Positions 16,655 to 26,330 are shown, counted from the stretch's first letter. The stretch is 64,000 bases of DNA from Terribacillus sp. DMT04 (GCF_019056395.1 NZ_CP077639.1:2420001-2484000), one strand, 5' to 3'. Translations and numbers: made by a program. The notes: generated from the sequence alone by a model not told the origin.

Positions 16655-18418
16655 TTATGGAATGCTTACATGAGACTTATCATCATCGGGAGAATAAATG
16701 TCATTGATATTCCACTTCCCATCAGTCGGAACAGGTTCATTCTTCATAGCTGCATCAATAACAATTGGTTCATTCGCGGCGATTGCTTCTTTTAACGCAG
16801 CTTGGAATTGCTCGGCACTGTCAATTTTAATTCCTTTTATGCCATATCCTTGGGCTATTGCTGCGAAGTCAGGCGAATAGCTTTTCCCATCACTTTGGAA
16901 TCGTGTGCCAAATGTTGTATCATAATGCGCCATTTCCAAGCCGGCAATCGTTCCGAAAGCACGATTATTCATCACAACCCAAACGACTGGAATATTTTCT
17001 TCCTTTGCTGTTGCAAGCACCGATGGATTTTGGCCGAATCCCCCATCTCCTATGAGCGAAATGACAACCTTATCTGGATCAGCTATCTTTGCTCCAAGTG
17101 CAGCAGAACTGCCAAAGCCCATGGTCGCAAATCCGCCTGGCGTTAATATAGAGCCTGGTGTATAGATAGGAAATTGCTGACCGACACCATTTTTATTCCA
17201 GCCAACGTCTGTCGTAATGTAGGCATCACGCGGCAGCACTTTCCGTACGTCTGCCAAAATACGCTCTGGCTTCATTGGGAAAGCTGTGCTGTTCACATTT
17301 TCTGAAATCTGTTCTCGCATCGTTTTGCGATAATGAATAATCTCTTTTTTCAATTGCTCATTACGCTGGATTCCATTTGGATACAACCGCTTGGCGACGC
17401 GATTTAAAGCGGTAAAGGCTTTTTTCAGATCCGCAACCGCTCCAATATCAACGGGATAGTTGCGGCCAATTTCACTTGCGTCTATATCAATATGAATCAG
17501 CTTGGTTTTCGGGAAATTGAAGGTAACATCATTGTACCAAGAGCTGGAATCTGCTTCCGAAAAGCGTGTTCCTGCTCCAAATAGATAATCAGCATATTTT
17601 GTTTGCTCATTGATGAAGCTCGTTCCCCAGAATCCTGTCATGCCTAATGTTAGTTCATGATCATCCGGCAGTACGCCTTTCCCCATCAAGCTATGCGCAA
17701 CTGGTATATTCATATGTTCAACAAACAGACGCAGCTCCTCAGCAGCGTCAGCGAGTACAATACCTCCACCGGCATACAGCACAGGACGTTGGGCTTTTGC
17801 CAGTTTTTCTACGATACGCGCAGCAGTTTCTTCATCTAATGCTGGTTTTTCTACTTCTTGCGTATGATGCTGCAGCTGACGGAATTTGTCTTCTTCTATC
17901 TTGGTCGAAAAGATATCCATCGGTACAGATACCAAAACTGGACCTGGGCGGCCGCTTTCTGCCAGCTGAAAGGCCTTTTGCAAGATTTCTGGGAATAGTT
18001 CTGCTTGATCTACGCGCCACGCACGTTTGACAAATGGACGATAAATTTCATATTGGGCACCGTCGGCGTGCAAATTCACTTCTTGATGCGGGTGTTTTCC
18101 GTAATAATAGCTCGGCACATCTCCAGCAATGACTACCATTGGTGTCGAGTCCAAGGCAGCATTCGCAACACCAGTCGCCGCGTTCGTTAAACCAGGTCCT
18201 AAATGACTCAGGACAACAGCTGCTTTTTTCGTCACTCTGGCATATCCGTCAGCTGCGTGCGAGGCAATCTGCTCATGGCGCACATTAATAAACTTGATTT
18301 TGCTTTTCTCGAGTTCCGCCAACACTGCGATATTCGTATGTCCGCACAATCCAAAAATATGTTTTACTCCGCGAGATTCCAAGTAAGTGACTAACTGTTC
18401 TGAGATTAGTTTTTTCAT
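16655..18418 (-). CDS. Thiamine-diphosphate-dependent enzyme (acetolactate synthase/decarboxylase fold)
   Basis: 587 residues with the three-domain ThDP fold. The catalytic Glu is at about 49 (NVRHEQIASHAADGYAR); LSHLGPGLTNAATG and the ThDP/Mg motif GDGGFGQN with VVMNNRAFGTI are all present, so it should be active. It is not a close match in my reading to acetolactate synthase, oxalyl-CoA decarboxylase, Xsc or IolD, although the FGLCGHTN opening recalls IolD. Likely roles are decarboxylation of a 2-oxo acid to an aldehyde or C-C cleavage of a diketone. It sits between the aldehyde dehydrogenase and CoA-transferase genes, which fits an aldehyde product. Confidence 0.88.
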   Translation of the reverse strand: MKKLISEQLVTYLESRGVKHIFGLCGHTNIAVLAELEKSKIKFINVRHEQIASHAADGYARVTKKAAVVLSHLGPGLTNAATGVANAALDSTPMVVIAGDVPSYYYGKHPHQEVNLHADGAQYEIYRPFVKRAWRVDQAELFPEILQKAFQLAESGRPGPVLVSVPMDIFSTKIEEDKFRQLQHHTQEVEKPALDEETAARIVEKLAKAQRPVLYAGGGIVLADAAEELRLFVEHMNIPVAHSLMGKGVLPDDHELTLGMTGFWGTSFINEQTKYADYLFGAGTRFSEADSSSWYNDVTFNFPKTKLIHIDIDASEIGRNYPVDIGAVADLKKAFTALNRVAKRLYPNGIQRNEQLKKEIIHYRKTMREQISENVNSTAFPMKPERILADVRKVLPRDAYITTDVGWNKNGVGQQFPIYTPGSILTPGGFATMGFGSSAALGAKIADPDKVVISLIGDGGFGQNPSVLATAKEENIPVVWVVMNNRAFGTIAGLEMAHYDTTFGTRFQSDGKSYSPDFAAIAQGYGIKGIKIDSAEQFQAALKEAIAANEPIVIDAAMKNEPVPTDGKWNINDIYSPDDDKSHVSIP

Positions 18419-18451
18419 TATACGTATCTCCTCTCATTCTCCGTGTTTCGC

Positions 18452-19879
18452 TTACAGCAAATCCTGCAGCACAACCATCTTCAATTCTGTCATCTCTTCC
18501 GCAGCAAATCTTGGACCTTCTCTGCCAATGCCGCTGTTCTTAATACCGCCATAAGGCCAGTGGTCTAGTCGGAAATTCGAGGACCCATTCACGACAACAC
18601 CGCCAACCTCCAGTTCAATTGCGGCCTTTCTAATTACCTCAAGTGAGTTCGAAAAGATACCCGCTTGCAAGCCAAATTCTGAATCATTTACTTCTTGGAT
18701 TGCTGTATCGATTTCTCGATAAGGCAGTACACTGACAACCGGCCCGAATACTTCCTGACAAACGACCTTGCTTTGTTTTTTTGGATTATATAAAATTGCA
18801 GGCTGGACGGAAGCACCGGTTGCCTTTCCTCCATACAGAAGTTCAGCTCCTTCCGCTACCGCTTCTTCCAGCCAGTCACGAACGCGCTCCGCTGTTTGAG
18901 TGTTAACCACACATCCGACATCCGTCTGTTCATCTTCGGGATTCCCTACAATAAGTGCTGCTGTATGCTCTTTCAGCTTGGATACAAACGCTTCTAAAAC
19001 ATTTTCATGCACATAAATCCGCTGGACAGATATACAGCTTTGCCCGGAATTACTGAATCCGGTTTTCGCGCAAATGGCGGCTGCCCGCTCGATGTTGGCA
19101 TCTTCATGTACAATTGTCCCCGCATTTCCGCCAAGTTCTAATAACACCTTTTTCATACCTGCCGTCTTGCTGATCTGCCTGCCGCCAGGAACACCTCCGG
19201 TAAAAGAAACAAGATTCACACGCTCATCTTGTACGAGCTGTTCGCCGATTTCTTTTCCGCCCAACACCATATGAATCGCTTGTGCTGGCATACCGGCCTC
19301 CAGCAGTAATTCTACTAATGCCGCCGCAATTAATGGCGCTTGCGGAGCTGGCTTTAGGATGGTAACATTGCCAGCCGCAAAACTCGGCCCGATTTTATGG
19401 CAAATCAAGTTAAGTGGTGCATTGAAGGGTGTGATCGCCGCAACTACCCCGACAGGTATCCGAAATGTTAACGCCATCGAGGAAAGTCCGCGTTCGGAAG
19501 CGCCTCCTGGCAAAGTTTCTCCGAACAGTCGTTTCGCTTCTTCTGCAGAAAGCTTCAATGTTTCAATAGACCGTTCCACTTCATCACGTGTATTTTTCAG
19601 TGCCTTTCCAACTTCTCTGGCAATTAACGTTGCAAACTCCTCTTTGCGTGCTTCCAGCAATTCAGCAGCCTGGTACAGTACCTTCGCACGGAATGCCGGA
19701 GACAGAGCAGCCATTTGTTTTTTATCCGTATGTGCTGCTTGCAAAGCCTCATTAACTTCTGCTTTGTCTGCCGCCAGTTGGAACCCAATACATTCATTCT
19801 GATAAGGACCAAGTACCGGTGTGGATTCCCGTTCATCATCAATCCATACACCATTTACATAAGGTCTTGCCTTTCGCAT
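18452..19879 (-). CDS. NAD(P)-dependent aldehyde dehydrogenase
   Basis: 475 residues. The ALDH superfamily motifs are intact: PFNAPLNLICHKIGPSFAAGN, catalytic Glu at about 248 in LLELGGNAG, catalytic Cys at about 282 in NSGQSCISVQR, and QEVFGPVVSV. It is closest in style to the lactaldehyde/glycolaldehyde/sulfolactaldehyde type rather than the CoA-acylating IolA type. The start at 19879 has AAAGGAG eight bases upstream and lies 5 bases from the stop of the citryl-CoA-lyase-like gene, a tight operon. It probably oxidises the aldehyde made by the ThDP enzyme. Confidence 0.9.
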   Translation of the reverse strand: MRKARPYVNGVWIDDERESTPVLGPYQNECIGFQLAADKAEVNEALQAAHTDKKQMAALSPAFRAKVLYQAAELLEARKEEFATLIAREVGKALKNTRDEVERSIETLKLSAEEAKRLFGETLPGGASERGLSSMALTFRIPVGVVAAITPFNAPLNLICHKIGPSFAAGNVTILKPAPQAPLIAAALVELLLEAGMPAQAIHMVLGGKEIGEQLVQDERVNLVSFTGGVPGGRQISKTAGMKKVLLELGGNAGTIVHEDANIERAAAICAKTGFSNSGQSCISVQRIYVHENVLEAFVSKLKEHTAALIVGNPEDEQTDVGCVVNTQTAERVRDWLEEAVAEGAELLYGGKATGASVQPAILYNPKKQSKVVCQEVFGPVVSVLPYREIDTAIQEVNDSEFGLQAGIFSNSLEVIRKAAIELEVGGVVVNGSSNFRLDHWPYGGIKNSGIGREGPRFAAEEMTELKMVVLQDLL

Positions 19880-19884
19880 CCCGA

Positions 19885-20712
19885 TCACTCCTTTGACTGG
19901 TTTTCCGGAACTTCCCCTGTATAACGCACAAGATGCGCTTCATTCGGACATGGCCCCTTAATCAACGTCCCTTGCGTTAATTCTTCATACGCATGCGCCA
20001 CAATTCCCATCCCCCGAGAAAGAGCAAAAACCCCCTTTGCCGCTTCTGCCGGAATACCAAGCTCGCATTGAATAGCTGCCGAAATACCATCCACATTGAT
20101 CGTAAAGGTACGTTTCTTTTGTTCAGAAATAGCTTGTCGGTAATTCCCTAAAATTGTAAGGTAACTGCCGCTGATTTCTCCGTTATTTATTACTTGCTGC
20201 GACAATTCGTACAGTCGGTTTACTCGCGGATCACGATCATGCAGCTGGTGTCCGAATCCAGGAAGTTTCTCACCTGCAGATAGGAGTAGCTGTAAGTTAT
20301 CTGCCACGGCATTTGAATTGGTCGCAAGCTCTGCCTCAGTCTTATACAATAATTCCATCGCACCTTCTACAGCGCCGCCATGAATGTCACCGAGCATATT
20401 TATGCCCGTAGCAACAGCTGAATTAAATGACACACCGCATGTTGCTGCCATTCTTGCTGCTGCTATCGAGGGTGCACGCGGGCCATGATCCGCTCCAGCT
20501 ACAAGCACACTTTCAAACAAAGCAGCTTGCACTTTGGTCAAGTTTTTCCCTACTAACAAGAAATACAGCATTTGGCTGTACGACACATTGCCAATTAGAT
20601 CTTCTACTCGCTTTCCGCGCAGTACAATCTCATTTTTCTTAATATCGCTAATCTCTGTCTCCCACCAAGCGCCTCCGTTTTTGTAATGTTCTAACGCACT
20701 GCGACCGCTCAT
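19885..20712 (-). CDS. Citryl-CoA lyase-like small citrate synthase homologue
   Basis: 275 residues, about two thirds of citrate synthase, as in the citryl-CoA lyase (Ccl) group. Catalytic elements are visible: ADHGPRAPS (His 76), GDIHGGAVEGAME (His 111), PGFGHQLHDRDPR (His 155) and NVDGISAAI (Asp 208). The small form lacks the large N-terminal segment of true citrate synthase. The family cleaves a 3-hydroxy-3-carboxy-acyl-CoA to acetyl-CoA and a 2-oxo acid. With a CoA-transferase in the same operon, a substrate other than citrate is quite possible. ATG preceded by AAAGGAGTG. Confidence 0.82.
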   Translation of the reverse strand: MSGRSALEHYKNGGAWWETEISDIKKNEIVLRGKRVEDLIGNVSYSQMLYFLLVGKNLTKVQAALFESVLVAGADHGPRAPSIAAARMAATCGVSFNSAVATGINMLGDIHGGAVEGAMELLYKTEAELATNSNAVADNLQLLLSAGEKLPGFGHQLHDRDPRVNRLYELSQQVINNGEISGSYLTILGNYRQAISEQKKRTFTINVDGISAAIQCELGIPAEAAKGVFALSRGMGIVAHAYEELTQGTLIKGPCPNEAHLVRYTGEVPENQSKE

Positions 20713-20736
20713 ACCTTCACTCCTTTAATCTAAAAT

Positions 20737-20750
20737 ACTTGTATACTAGG
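20737..20750. promoter_or_regulatory. Putative GntR operator (internal)
   Basis: ACTTGTATACTAGG is the reverse complement, within two end bases, of ACTAGTATACAAGT found before the gntR gene. It overlaps the stop of the isomerase gene and lies 25 bases before the lyase start. Confidence 0.55.
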
Positions 20751-21576
20751 ATATGTTTATATCGTCCTGAAACAGACTGATATATTTTTTAGCAGATACT
20801 AAACACCTTCTGCTATACTCCTCGAACCCTAATTCCTTTGCCCGCTGCAAATGCGGAATTTCAAGCGAATAAGGGATGGTGGGCATTTGCTGCAATATCT
20901 CTTTTATTGGGATGCCGCCTTCCCCAATGTAAAGACGTTCTTCTCTCATTATCTTTATCATCTGCTCTTTCGCAGAGGGAATCTCTTTCACAGCATCGCA
21001 TAAGTGAAACATATGAAACCATGATGCAGGTACGCTATTGATATCGCTTACATTTTCTTGTGCACGATGAAAATGATGGGCATCAATCAGCAGACCTGCA
21101 TTATCTTGTGCAGCTGCATGCAGCATACGGATCGCTTGTGTTAACGTCGCCACGGAAGCTACCGGAACAAATTCTAATTCAATCGTCAATTGGTAGCATT
21201 TGGCCAATTCACAGAGCTCAATAAAACGCTCGTTCGCAAATACGTCATCATCCGTCCACACACTGCACAGTACATGCCGCGCCCCTAGCTCTGCTCCGAC
21301 CTCAAAAGCAGGTTCATACTGCTTTGCCTCCATACCGTCCTCTATTTTGGCCAGTTCAATATCTAATACTTGCAAACCTGTTTGATGGAGTGCGGTCTTG
21401 GTATCACGCAGCATCGATTTATTTTTTGCCAGATTATAATCAGGTTCATTTTTTAACATCATTGAAATAGGCCTGATACTTACAAAATCATAGCCTGCCC
21501 GAGCGGCAATGTAAGTCAGCTTAGGTGGAGGACAAGCCAAAGCTGTCAGATGCGCTAAAGAAAATTGATTTCCCAC
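20746..21576 (-). CDS. Sugar-phosphate isomerase/epimerase-like TIM-barrel protein
   Basis: 276 residues of the xylose isomerase-like TIM barrel family (AP_endonuc_2). The opening TYIAARAGYDFVSIRP, the middle ELEFVPVASVATL and LLIDAHHFHRAQENVSD, and the later YIGEGGIPIKEIL give the usual metal-site Glu/Asp/His set. Relatives include IolE, IolI and hydroxypyruvate isomerase, so isomerisation, epimerisation or dehydration of a hydroxy-carbonyl compound is expected. GTG start with AAAGG upstream. It lies between the TRAP genes and the lyase operon. Confidence 0.82.
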   Translation of the reverse strand: MGNQFSLAHLTALACPPPKLTYIAARAGYDFVSIRPISMMLKNEPDYNLAKNKSMLRDTKTALHQTGLQVLDIELAKIEDGMEAKQYEPAFEVGAELGARHVLCSVWTDDDVFANERFIELCELAKCYQLTIELEFVPVASVATLTQAIRMLHAAAQDNAGLLIDAHHFHRAQENVSDINSVPASWFHMFHLCDAVKEIPSAKEQMIKIMREERLYIGEGGIPIKEILQQMPTIPYSLEIPHLQRAKELGFEEYSRRCLVSAKKYISLFQDDINIS

Positions 21577-21616
21577 TAATAACCAACCTTTCTGAATTCG
21601 CGGTCATTCGTACTGC

Positions 21617-22894
21617 TTATTCGCCGCCTAAAAACAGCAACGTGAGATCTGGAATCAAAATGACGAGCAGCAGTGCTACGAGCATGACGACAATATAAGG
21701 AACGATGGCTTTAGAGATTTTCATAATAGATAAACCAGATATTTCACTAGCAACAAATAAGTTTACGCCAATCGGAGGCGTAATAAAGCCAATAACCAGT
21801 GCCAAAATTATCATCATACCAAACTGGACAGGATCAAAACCAAGCTCCATGCCAACTGGAACTAACAGAGGCGTGAAAATGATAATTGCTGCCGTTGTGT
21901 CCATTACCATACCAATCAGAAGCAGCATGATAACAACGAGGGAAATGAGTATCACTGGATTTTCCGAAACAGAAAGCATGGCATTCGCAATGCGCGCTGG
22001 CATTTGCTCCAAGATCATTACTTTTCCGAATGCAGTTGCCGCACCAATAATCAGCATAATTGTTGCAGTCGTCAAAGCAGCTTTGCGAAACACATCATAT
22101 AAGTCTTTCAATTTCAGTTCTCTATATAGCAATACACCTGCAATCAAACCATACGCAACTGCAACAACCGCCGCTTCTGTTGGTGTAAAGTACCCGCCAT
22201 AAATACCTCCTAAGATTATCACTGGCACTAGCAGCGCCCATTTCGCATCCCAAACTGCACGCAGCACACGTTTGATTTGGAATGGCTCTCCTGTTCCGCT
22301 GTAGCCTTTTTTCTTTGCGTAGAAATAAACGTAGATCATAAGCAAAACAGCAATCAAAATACTTGGAAGGATGCCCGAGATAAACAAATCACCAACAGAT
22401 GTGCCACTCGTTACGCCATATACAATCATAGGAATACTTGGAGGCAGAATAACGCCTAACGTACCGGCAGCAGCAACGATACCAGCCGCAAACCGTCTGC
22501 TGTACCCCATATCTGCCATCATCGGGATCATTATCCCTCCGACAGCTGCAACTGTCGCCGGACCAGAACCGGATATAGCTGCAAAGAATAGGCAGGTAAT
22601 AATTGTCGTCATTGCCACCCCGCCAGTTACATTGCCAACAATCGACTCTGCAACGTTAATTAATCGCTTGGAAAGGCCTCCCTTGCCCATTATTTCGCCG
22701 GCTAAGATAAAGAAAGGCACAGCCATAATAGGGAAGGAATCTACCGACGTGATAAGACTTTGTGCCAAAAATGCAAAGGATATATCCTGGGCCGCTACAA
22801 TTGTCGCAATACAAGCCAAGACTAATGCGATCCCAATTGGGACACTTAACAGCAATAAGAGACCAAAGCTTACGAACATAACGATTGCCGTCAT
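21617..22894 (-). CDS. dctM: TRAP transporter large permease DctM
   Basis: 425 residues, about 12 membrane helices. Segments FPIMAVPFFILAGEIMGKGGLSKRL, GSGPATVAAVGGIMIPMM and IIIFTPLLVPVGMELG are diagnostic of DctM/SiaM proteins of the IT superfamily. It is the Na+-driven translocation channel of a tripartite uptake system for an organic acid. Starts 38 bases after DctQ with AAGGAG upstream. Confidence 0.94.
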   Translation of the reverse strand: MTAIVMFVSFGLLLLLSVPIGIALVLACIATIVAAQDISFAFLAQSLITSVDSFPIMAVPFFILAGEIMGKGGLSKRLINVAESIVGNVTGGVAMTTIITCLFFAAISGSGPATVAAVGGIMIPMMADMGYSRRFAAGIVAAAGTLGVILPPSIPMIVYGVTSGTSVGDLFISGILPSILIAVLLMIYVYFYAKKKGYSGTGEPFQIKRVLRAVWDAKWALLVPVIILGGIYGGYFTPTEAAVVAVAYGLIAGVLLYRELKLKDLYDVFRKAALTTATIMLIIGAATAFGKVMILEQMPARIANAMLSVSENPVILISLVVIMLLLIGMVMDTTAAIIIFTPLLVPVGMELGFDPVQFGMMIILALVIGFITPPIGVNLFVASEISGLSIMKISKAIVPYIVVMLVALLLVILIPDLTLLFLGGE

Positions 22895-22931
22895 TTTTCA
22901 CTCTCCTTGTCAGCTTGTTTTCAACACTCGT

Positions 22932-23432
22932 TCACACTTGATTTTTGTTTTTTTCTGCTGTTCGAAGTGACTTGAATTGAAGTAACAGCTGCTGCGTTAA
23001 ACGTAAAGAAGTTAAAAGCATCGCAACAGGTGCTGCCATATAAACCAGCCCCATATTTACTTGAAGTGCTGGAGAACGCTGACCCCACATTAAAATTTGC
23101 GCGCTGATCTTCCCGCCATACATAAGCAGAAAGATGGCGAAAAGAAGAAATAAAACATTTACTACTATTTCAAGTTTTAGCTGCTGTTTTGCATGTAATA
23201 ATCGAAGAAATGCATCTATCCTTATGTGCCGCTGCTTTTTCACGCCGTAGCTGATTCCAATAAAGACTAGCCAGATAAAACAATACCTTGCCAATTCTTC
23301 TGACCAGCCAATCGACGAACCAAGAACAAACCGCATTCCAACTTGTGCCGTTATAATAACTACCATGACACTCAGCAAAAACACCATCATGCTTTCTTCT
23401 GCATATCGGTTCAACCATCGTATAGGCTTCAT
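22932..23432 (-). CDS. dctQ: TRAP transporter small permease DctQ
   Basis: 166 residues with four membrane helices and the conserved SIGWSEELARYCFIWLVF and GVKKQRHIRIDAFL segments of DctQ. It helps couple the binding protein to DctM. Its start lies 17 bases after the binding-protein stop. Confidence 0.92.
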   Translation of the reverse strand: MKPIRWLNRYAEESMMVFLLSVMVVIITAQVGMRFVLGSSIGWSEELARYCFIWLVFIGISYGVKKQRHIRIDAFLRLLHAKQQLKLEIVVNVLFLLFAIFLLMYGGKISAQILMWGQRSPALQVNMGLVYMAAPVAMLLTSLRLTQQLLLQFKSLRTAEKNKNQV

Positions 23433-23448
23433 AATAACCTCCTTCGTC

Positions 23449-24453
23449 TTATTTGGTGGCTTCCGCCTCTATCTGTTTCAGCCATTCATCTCCATACTCC
23501 GCTTTGTAGCTATCGCGTACTTGTTGTGTTTCTTCTCGAAAGCGATTCATTTCTTCCTCACTTAACTCGGTTATCTTCATTCCTTTGTCTTTCAAAAATG
23601 CGAAGCTTTCCTCTTGCTCTTGCTGATTCATTTGACGCTGCTCCTGCTGTACTTCATCCGCTATCCTCTTAACAGCACTTTTCTCCTCTTCTGTAAGCGA
23701 CTCCCAGAACGGCTTACTCACCATAAATGGACTTGCGTTGTAAATATGATTCGTCACTGTTAGGTAATCCTGCACTTCATAAAAATGACTGTTCACTACA
23801 TTTCCTGCAGGATTTTCTTGGGCATCCACCGTCCCTTGTTCCAATCCTATATACAATTCGCCGTAGTTCATTGGCGTTGGATTTGCACCAAGCGAACTCC
23901 AAAGATTCATATGCCACTCATTTTCCAATGTACGGATATCAATGCCTTTTACATCTTCTACCGTTTGCACTTCTCGTACATTATTGCTGAGAAGCCGGAA
24001 TCCATTTTCCCAATAATTTAATCCAACAACGTTCTGCGCATCTAATTCATCCAGAAGACGCTCTCCAACCTCTCCGTCTAACACGCGGTAAGCCTCTTCT
24101 TCATTGGCGAACAAGAAAGGAAGATCCATCACATTGAATTCATCTGCAAACTGGGCGATCGGACCTGTCGACATGGATGCACCCTGAACGGTATTCAACT
24201 GCAACCCTTCAAATATTTCTCGGTCTCCCCCAATCACACTGTTCGAGAATACTTCCACGTCAATGGAGCCATTTGTCTCTTCTTCCAATCTCTCTTCAAA
24301 TAAATGCATCGCCTTACTGAGCGATCGATCATCCGGCGTTGCGTTTGCAAGACGCATTATCTTGACTTCCTCATCTGCTGCAGAACCGCTACTGCAAGCG
24401 CTTACAAAAAATAAGATACTTAGCAAGGACAAACACACTATCAAACGTTTCAT
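23449..24453 (-). CDS. dctP: TRAP transporter substrate-binding lipoprotein DctP
   Basis: 334 residues. A lipoprotein signal (LFFVSACSSG) is followed by the DctP fold. The invariant arginine that grips the ligand carboxylate is seen in GIDIRTLEN, and DAQENPAGN is the family motif near the second domain. ELYIGLEQGTVDAQENP is typical. This makes the imported substrate almost certainly an organic acid anion. Anchoring to the membrane fits a Gram-positive cell. It opens the transporter block, 39 bases after the dehydrogenase gene. Confidence 0.94.
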   Translation of the reverse strand: MKRLIVCLSLLSILFFVSACSSGSAADEEVKIMRLANATPDDRSLSKAMHLFEERLEEETNGSIDVEVFSNSVIGGDREIFEGLQLNTVQGASMSTGPIAQFADEFNVMDLPFLFANEEEAYRVLDGEVGERLLDELDAQNVVGLNYWENGFRLLSNNVREVQTVEDVKGIDIRTLENEWHMNLWSSLGANPTPMNYGELYIGLEQGTVDAQENPAGNVVNSHFYEVQDYLTVTNHIYNASPFMVSKPFWESLTEEEKSAVKRIADEVQQEQRQMNQQEQEESFAFLKDKGMKITELSEEEMNRFREETQQVRDSYKAEYGDEWLKQIEAEATK

Positions 24454-24492
24454 ACAACACCCACTTTCTTCTATATAAATGGATTTGCTTAT

Positions 24493-25527
24493 TCACTCAT
24501 GCAGGCTGACCTTTCTCTTCTCTTGCACAGAGAGGTTAATTGCCTCTAGTATTTCTAACGTTTTGAGACCTTCTTCACCTGTCACACGCGGCGCAGTCTC
24601 CCCTTTTAGTACTGCTTTAAAGTGCTCCAATTCCCCAATGATTGGATCTGCTGTTGTTTCCAAGGGAAATTGTTCTTCTGTTAGCGCATGCTTCCACCCA
24701 TATTGATCCTCACTGTATCGGAAGCAGCGAAAGCTTGGAAAAGCTAAACTTCCTTTTGTACCAAAAAAGTGGTAGCAATCTTCTTCATAAAAGTGGTAAA
24801 TTGGGTTCTCCATTACATTGAATTCATAAGACCACGGGGAAGGCACGCCATCTGTAAGAAAGTAATGAATAACCGTTCCATCTGCCGCTTCTAAAATTGC
24901 TGTTACAGCATCTTCTACTTTAAATCCTCGTATTTTATTACGCGCCACTCCGTAAGCGCTTTCAATTTTGAGGTTTGTTACATACAGCAAATTATCTAAG
25001 TCATGAATGCCATTAATTAATAATGGTCCGCCACTTGCTTTGATGCGCCAAGCTTCTTTATAGTAGTCTCGATCCTTAGCAAGTGCCCACACCATATTCA
25101 CCCCAACCAAGTCGCCTATTATATCGCTAGCTAACAATTGCTTTAAGTGATTGATTTTCTCAGAGAACCGGCGATGATGCCCAACCATAAGCTTTACTTG
25201 CTTCTGCTCGCAATAAGCAATCATCTCACGTGCAGCTTCGGTTGTATCAGCAATCGGTTTTTCTACTAAACAATGCACCCCCTGATCGGCACAATATTTA
25301 ACCGCTTCTTTGTGTAAATGATTCGGCAGTGTAATAATGACACCATCCAGCTGACATTGATCGATTAGCTGCTTGTAATCTTGGTACAGAGGGACTTCCA
25401 GTTCATTTGCCCGCTCAATCGCAGCAGCATTATTGCCAGCTACAGCCGCTAAAGTCAAACCTTTCATTTCTTTTAGCTGCTTTGCAAACGTGTAGCCATG
25501 ATTCAAACCTAAAACCGCAATCTGCAT
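24493..25527 (-). CDS. Gfo/Idh/MocA family oxidoreductase
   Basis: 344 residues. N-terminal Rossmann fold (AVLGLNHGYTFAKQL, a variant of the usual GxGxxG), then CLVEKPIADT with the EKP catalytic motif and GHHRRFSEKI. C-terminal alpha/beta domain carries GGPLLINGIHDLDNL. The family oxidises hydroxyls of sugars, inositols and sugar acids with NAD(P). As the first enzyme gene of the island it may perform the first oxidation of the imported acid. AAAAGGAGACTAG precedes the start and overlaps an operator-like ACTAGT. Confidence 0.88.
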   Translation of the reverse strand: MQIAVLGLNHGYTFAKQLKEMKGLTLAAVAGNNAAAIERANELEVPLYQDYKQLIDQCQLDGVIITLPNHLHKEAVKYCADQGVHCLVEKPIADTTEAAREMIAYCEQKQVKLMVGHHRRFSEKINHLKQLLASDIIGDLVGVNMVWALAKDRDYYKEAWRIKASGGPLLINGIHDLDNLLYVTNLKIESAYGVARNKIRGFKVEDAVTAILEAADGTVIHYFLTDGVPSPWSYEFNVMENPIYHFYEEDCYHFFGTKGSLAFPSFRCFRYSEDQYGWKHALTEEQFPLETTADPIIGELEHFKAVLKGETAPRVTGEEGLKTLEILEAINLSVQEKRKVSLHE

Positions 25528-25549
25528 CGTACTAGTCTCCTTTTAACAT

Positions 25550-25562
25550 ACTAGTTACAAGT
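25550..25562. promoter_or_regulatory. Putative GntR operator before the dehydrogenase
   Basis: ACTAGTTACAAGT, the same motif as at 26331 but one base shorter at the centre. It lies 23 bases upstream of the dehydrogenase start. Confidence 0.45.
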
Positions 25563-25582
25563 CTTACATCGTGTATCGTTCC

Positions 25583-26287
25583 TTAGTCAGCTTGTGCTAC
25601 AAAGTAATCCGCATACTTCTCCATAATCTCATCATAGTGATGAAAAGCCTTCCCAAGATGCTGCTTCAGTCGTTCAACGACACCGGTTGTATCATTTTGC
25701 TCAATCAAGGCAATTAATTCTTCATGGTCGTGTATGATCCGCTCCATATCGCGGCTTTCAAAGAATTCCAAGTACCGAATCCGGTTTACATGCCCCCTCA
25801 CCTGCCGCACAATTGCACTTAACGTCTGATTATCGCACATATCCAAAATCTTATCGTGGAAACTTTCATCTTGTTGATAAAATCCATCCACATCCCGCTT
25901 CTCTGACGCAGCTCTTTGCTGGTCTAAAATATGTGCCACATCAATCTTAAACCGTTTTGTCTGTAAAAGAGATGCATCCCACCGGCGAGCAGCTTCCTGA
26001 AAAGCAATAGCTTCCAAGCTCTCCCTAACCTGAAACGCTTCTTGCACTTTTCTCTTTGAGATAAAACTAACTCGAATACCTTTCTGCGGGATAACTTGCA
26101 CAAATCCCTCAGCAGCTAACAAATGAATCGCTTCTCTGACAGGCGTTCTGCTTAAGCCAAGCTCATCCGCTATCGCCGTCTCATAAATCATTGCACCCGG
26201 CTTGTGTTTCAACGTAATAATACTTGAATAAAGATGCTTATACACATCATGCGCCAATGTCTTCCGCTGACCAGGAAACTTATTCAC
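25583..26287 (-). CDS. GntR family (FCD-domain) transcriptional regulator
   Basis: About 234 residues. Winged helix-turn-helix at 10-75 (ETAIADELGLSRTPVREAIHLL is the classic GntR HTH) and a helical FCD ligand domain at about 85-220 with metal-binding His in ESFHDKIL and HDHEELIALIE. FCD regulators sense small organic acids. I start at GTG 26287, nine bases after AAAGAG; a TTG nine bases earlier has no ribosome site. It heads the island and is probably its repressor, acting at the CTAGTATACAAG sites. Confidence 0.9.
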   Translation of the reverse strand: MNKFPGQRKTLAHDVYKHLYSSIITLKHKPGAMIYETAIADELGLSRTPVREAIHLLAAEGFVQVIPQKGIRVSFISKRKVQEAFQVRESLEAIAFQEAARRWDASLLQTKRFKIDVAHILDQQRAASEKRDVDGFYQQDESFHDKILDMCDNQTLSAIVRQVRGHVNRIRYLEFFESRDMERIIHDHEELIALIEQNDTTGVVERLKQHLGKAFHHYDEIMEKYADYFVAQAD

Positions 26288-26330
26288 TTTTATCAACTCT
26301 TTATCTGCCTAATTTTCTGGACAAAATAAT

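Noticed and set aside
16655-18418. Assignment of the ThDP enzyme as oxalyl-CoA decarboxylase because a CaiB (formyl-CoA transferase-like) gene follows
   Set aside because: The remaining genes (ALDH, lyase, Gfo/Idh, TRAP) do not fit oxalate degradation and I could not see oxalyl-CoA decarboxylase-specific ADP/CoA-site motifs.
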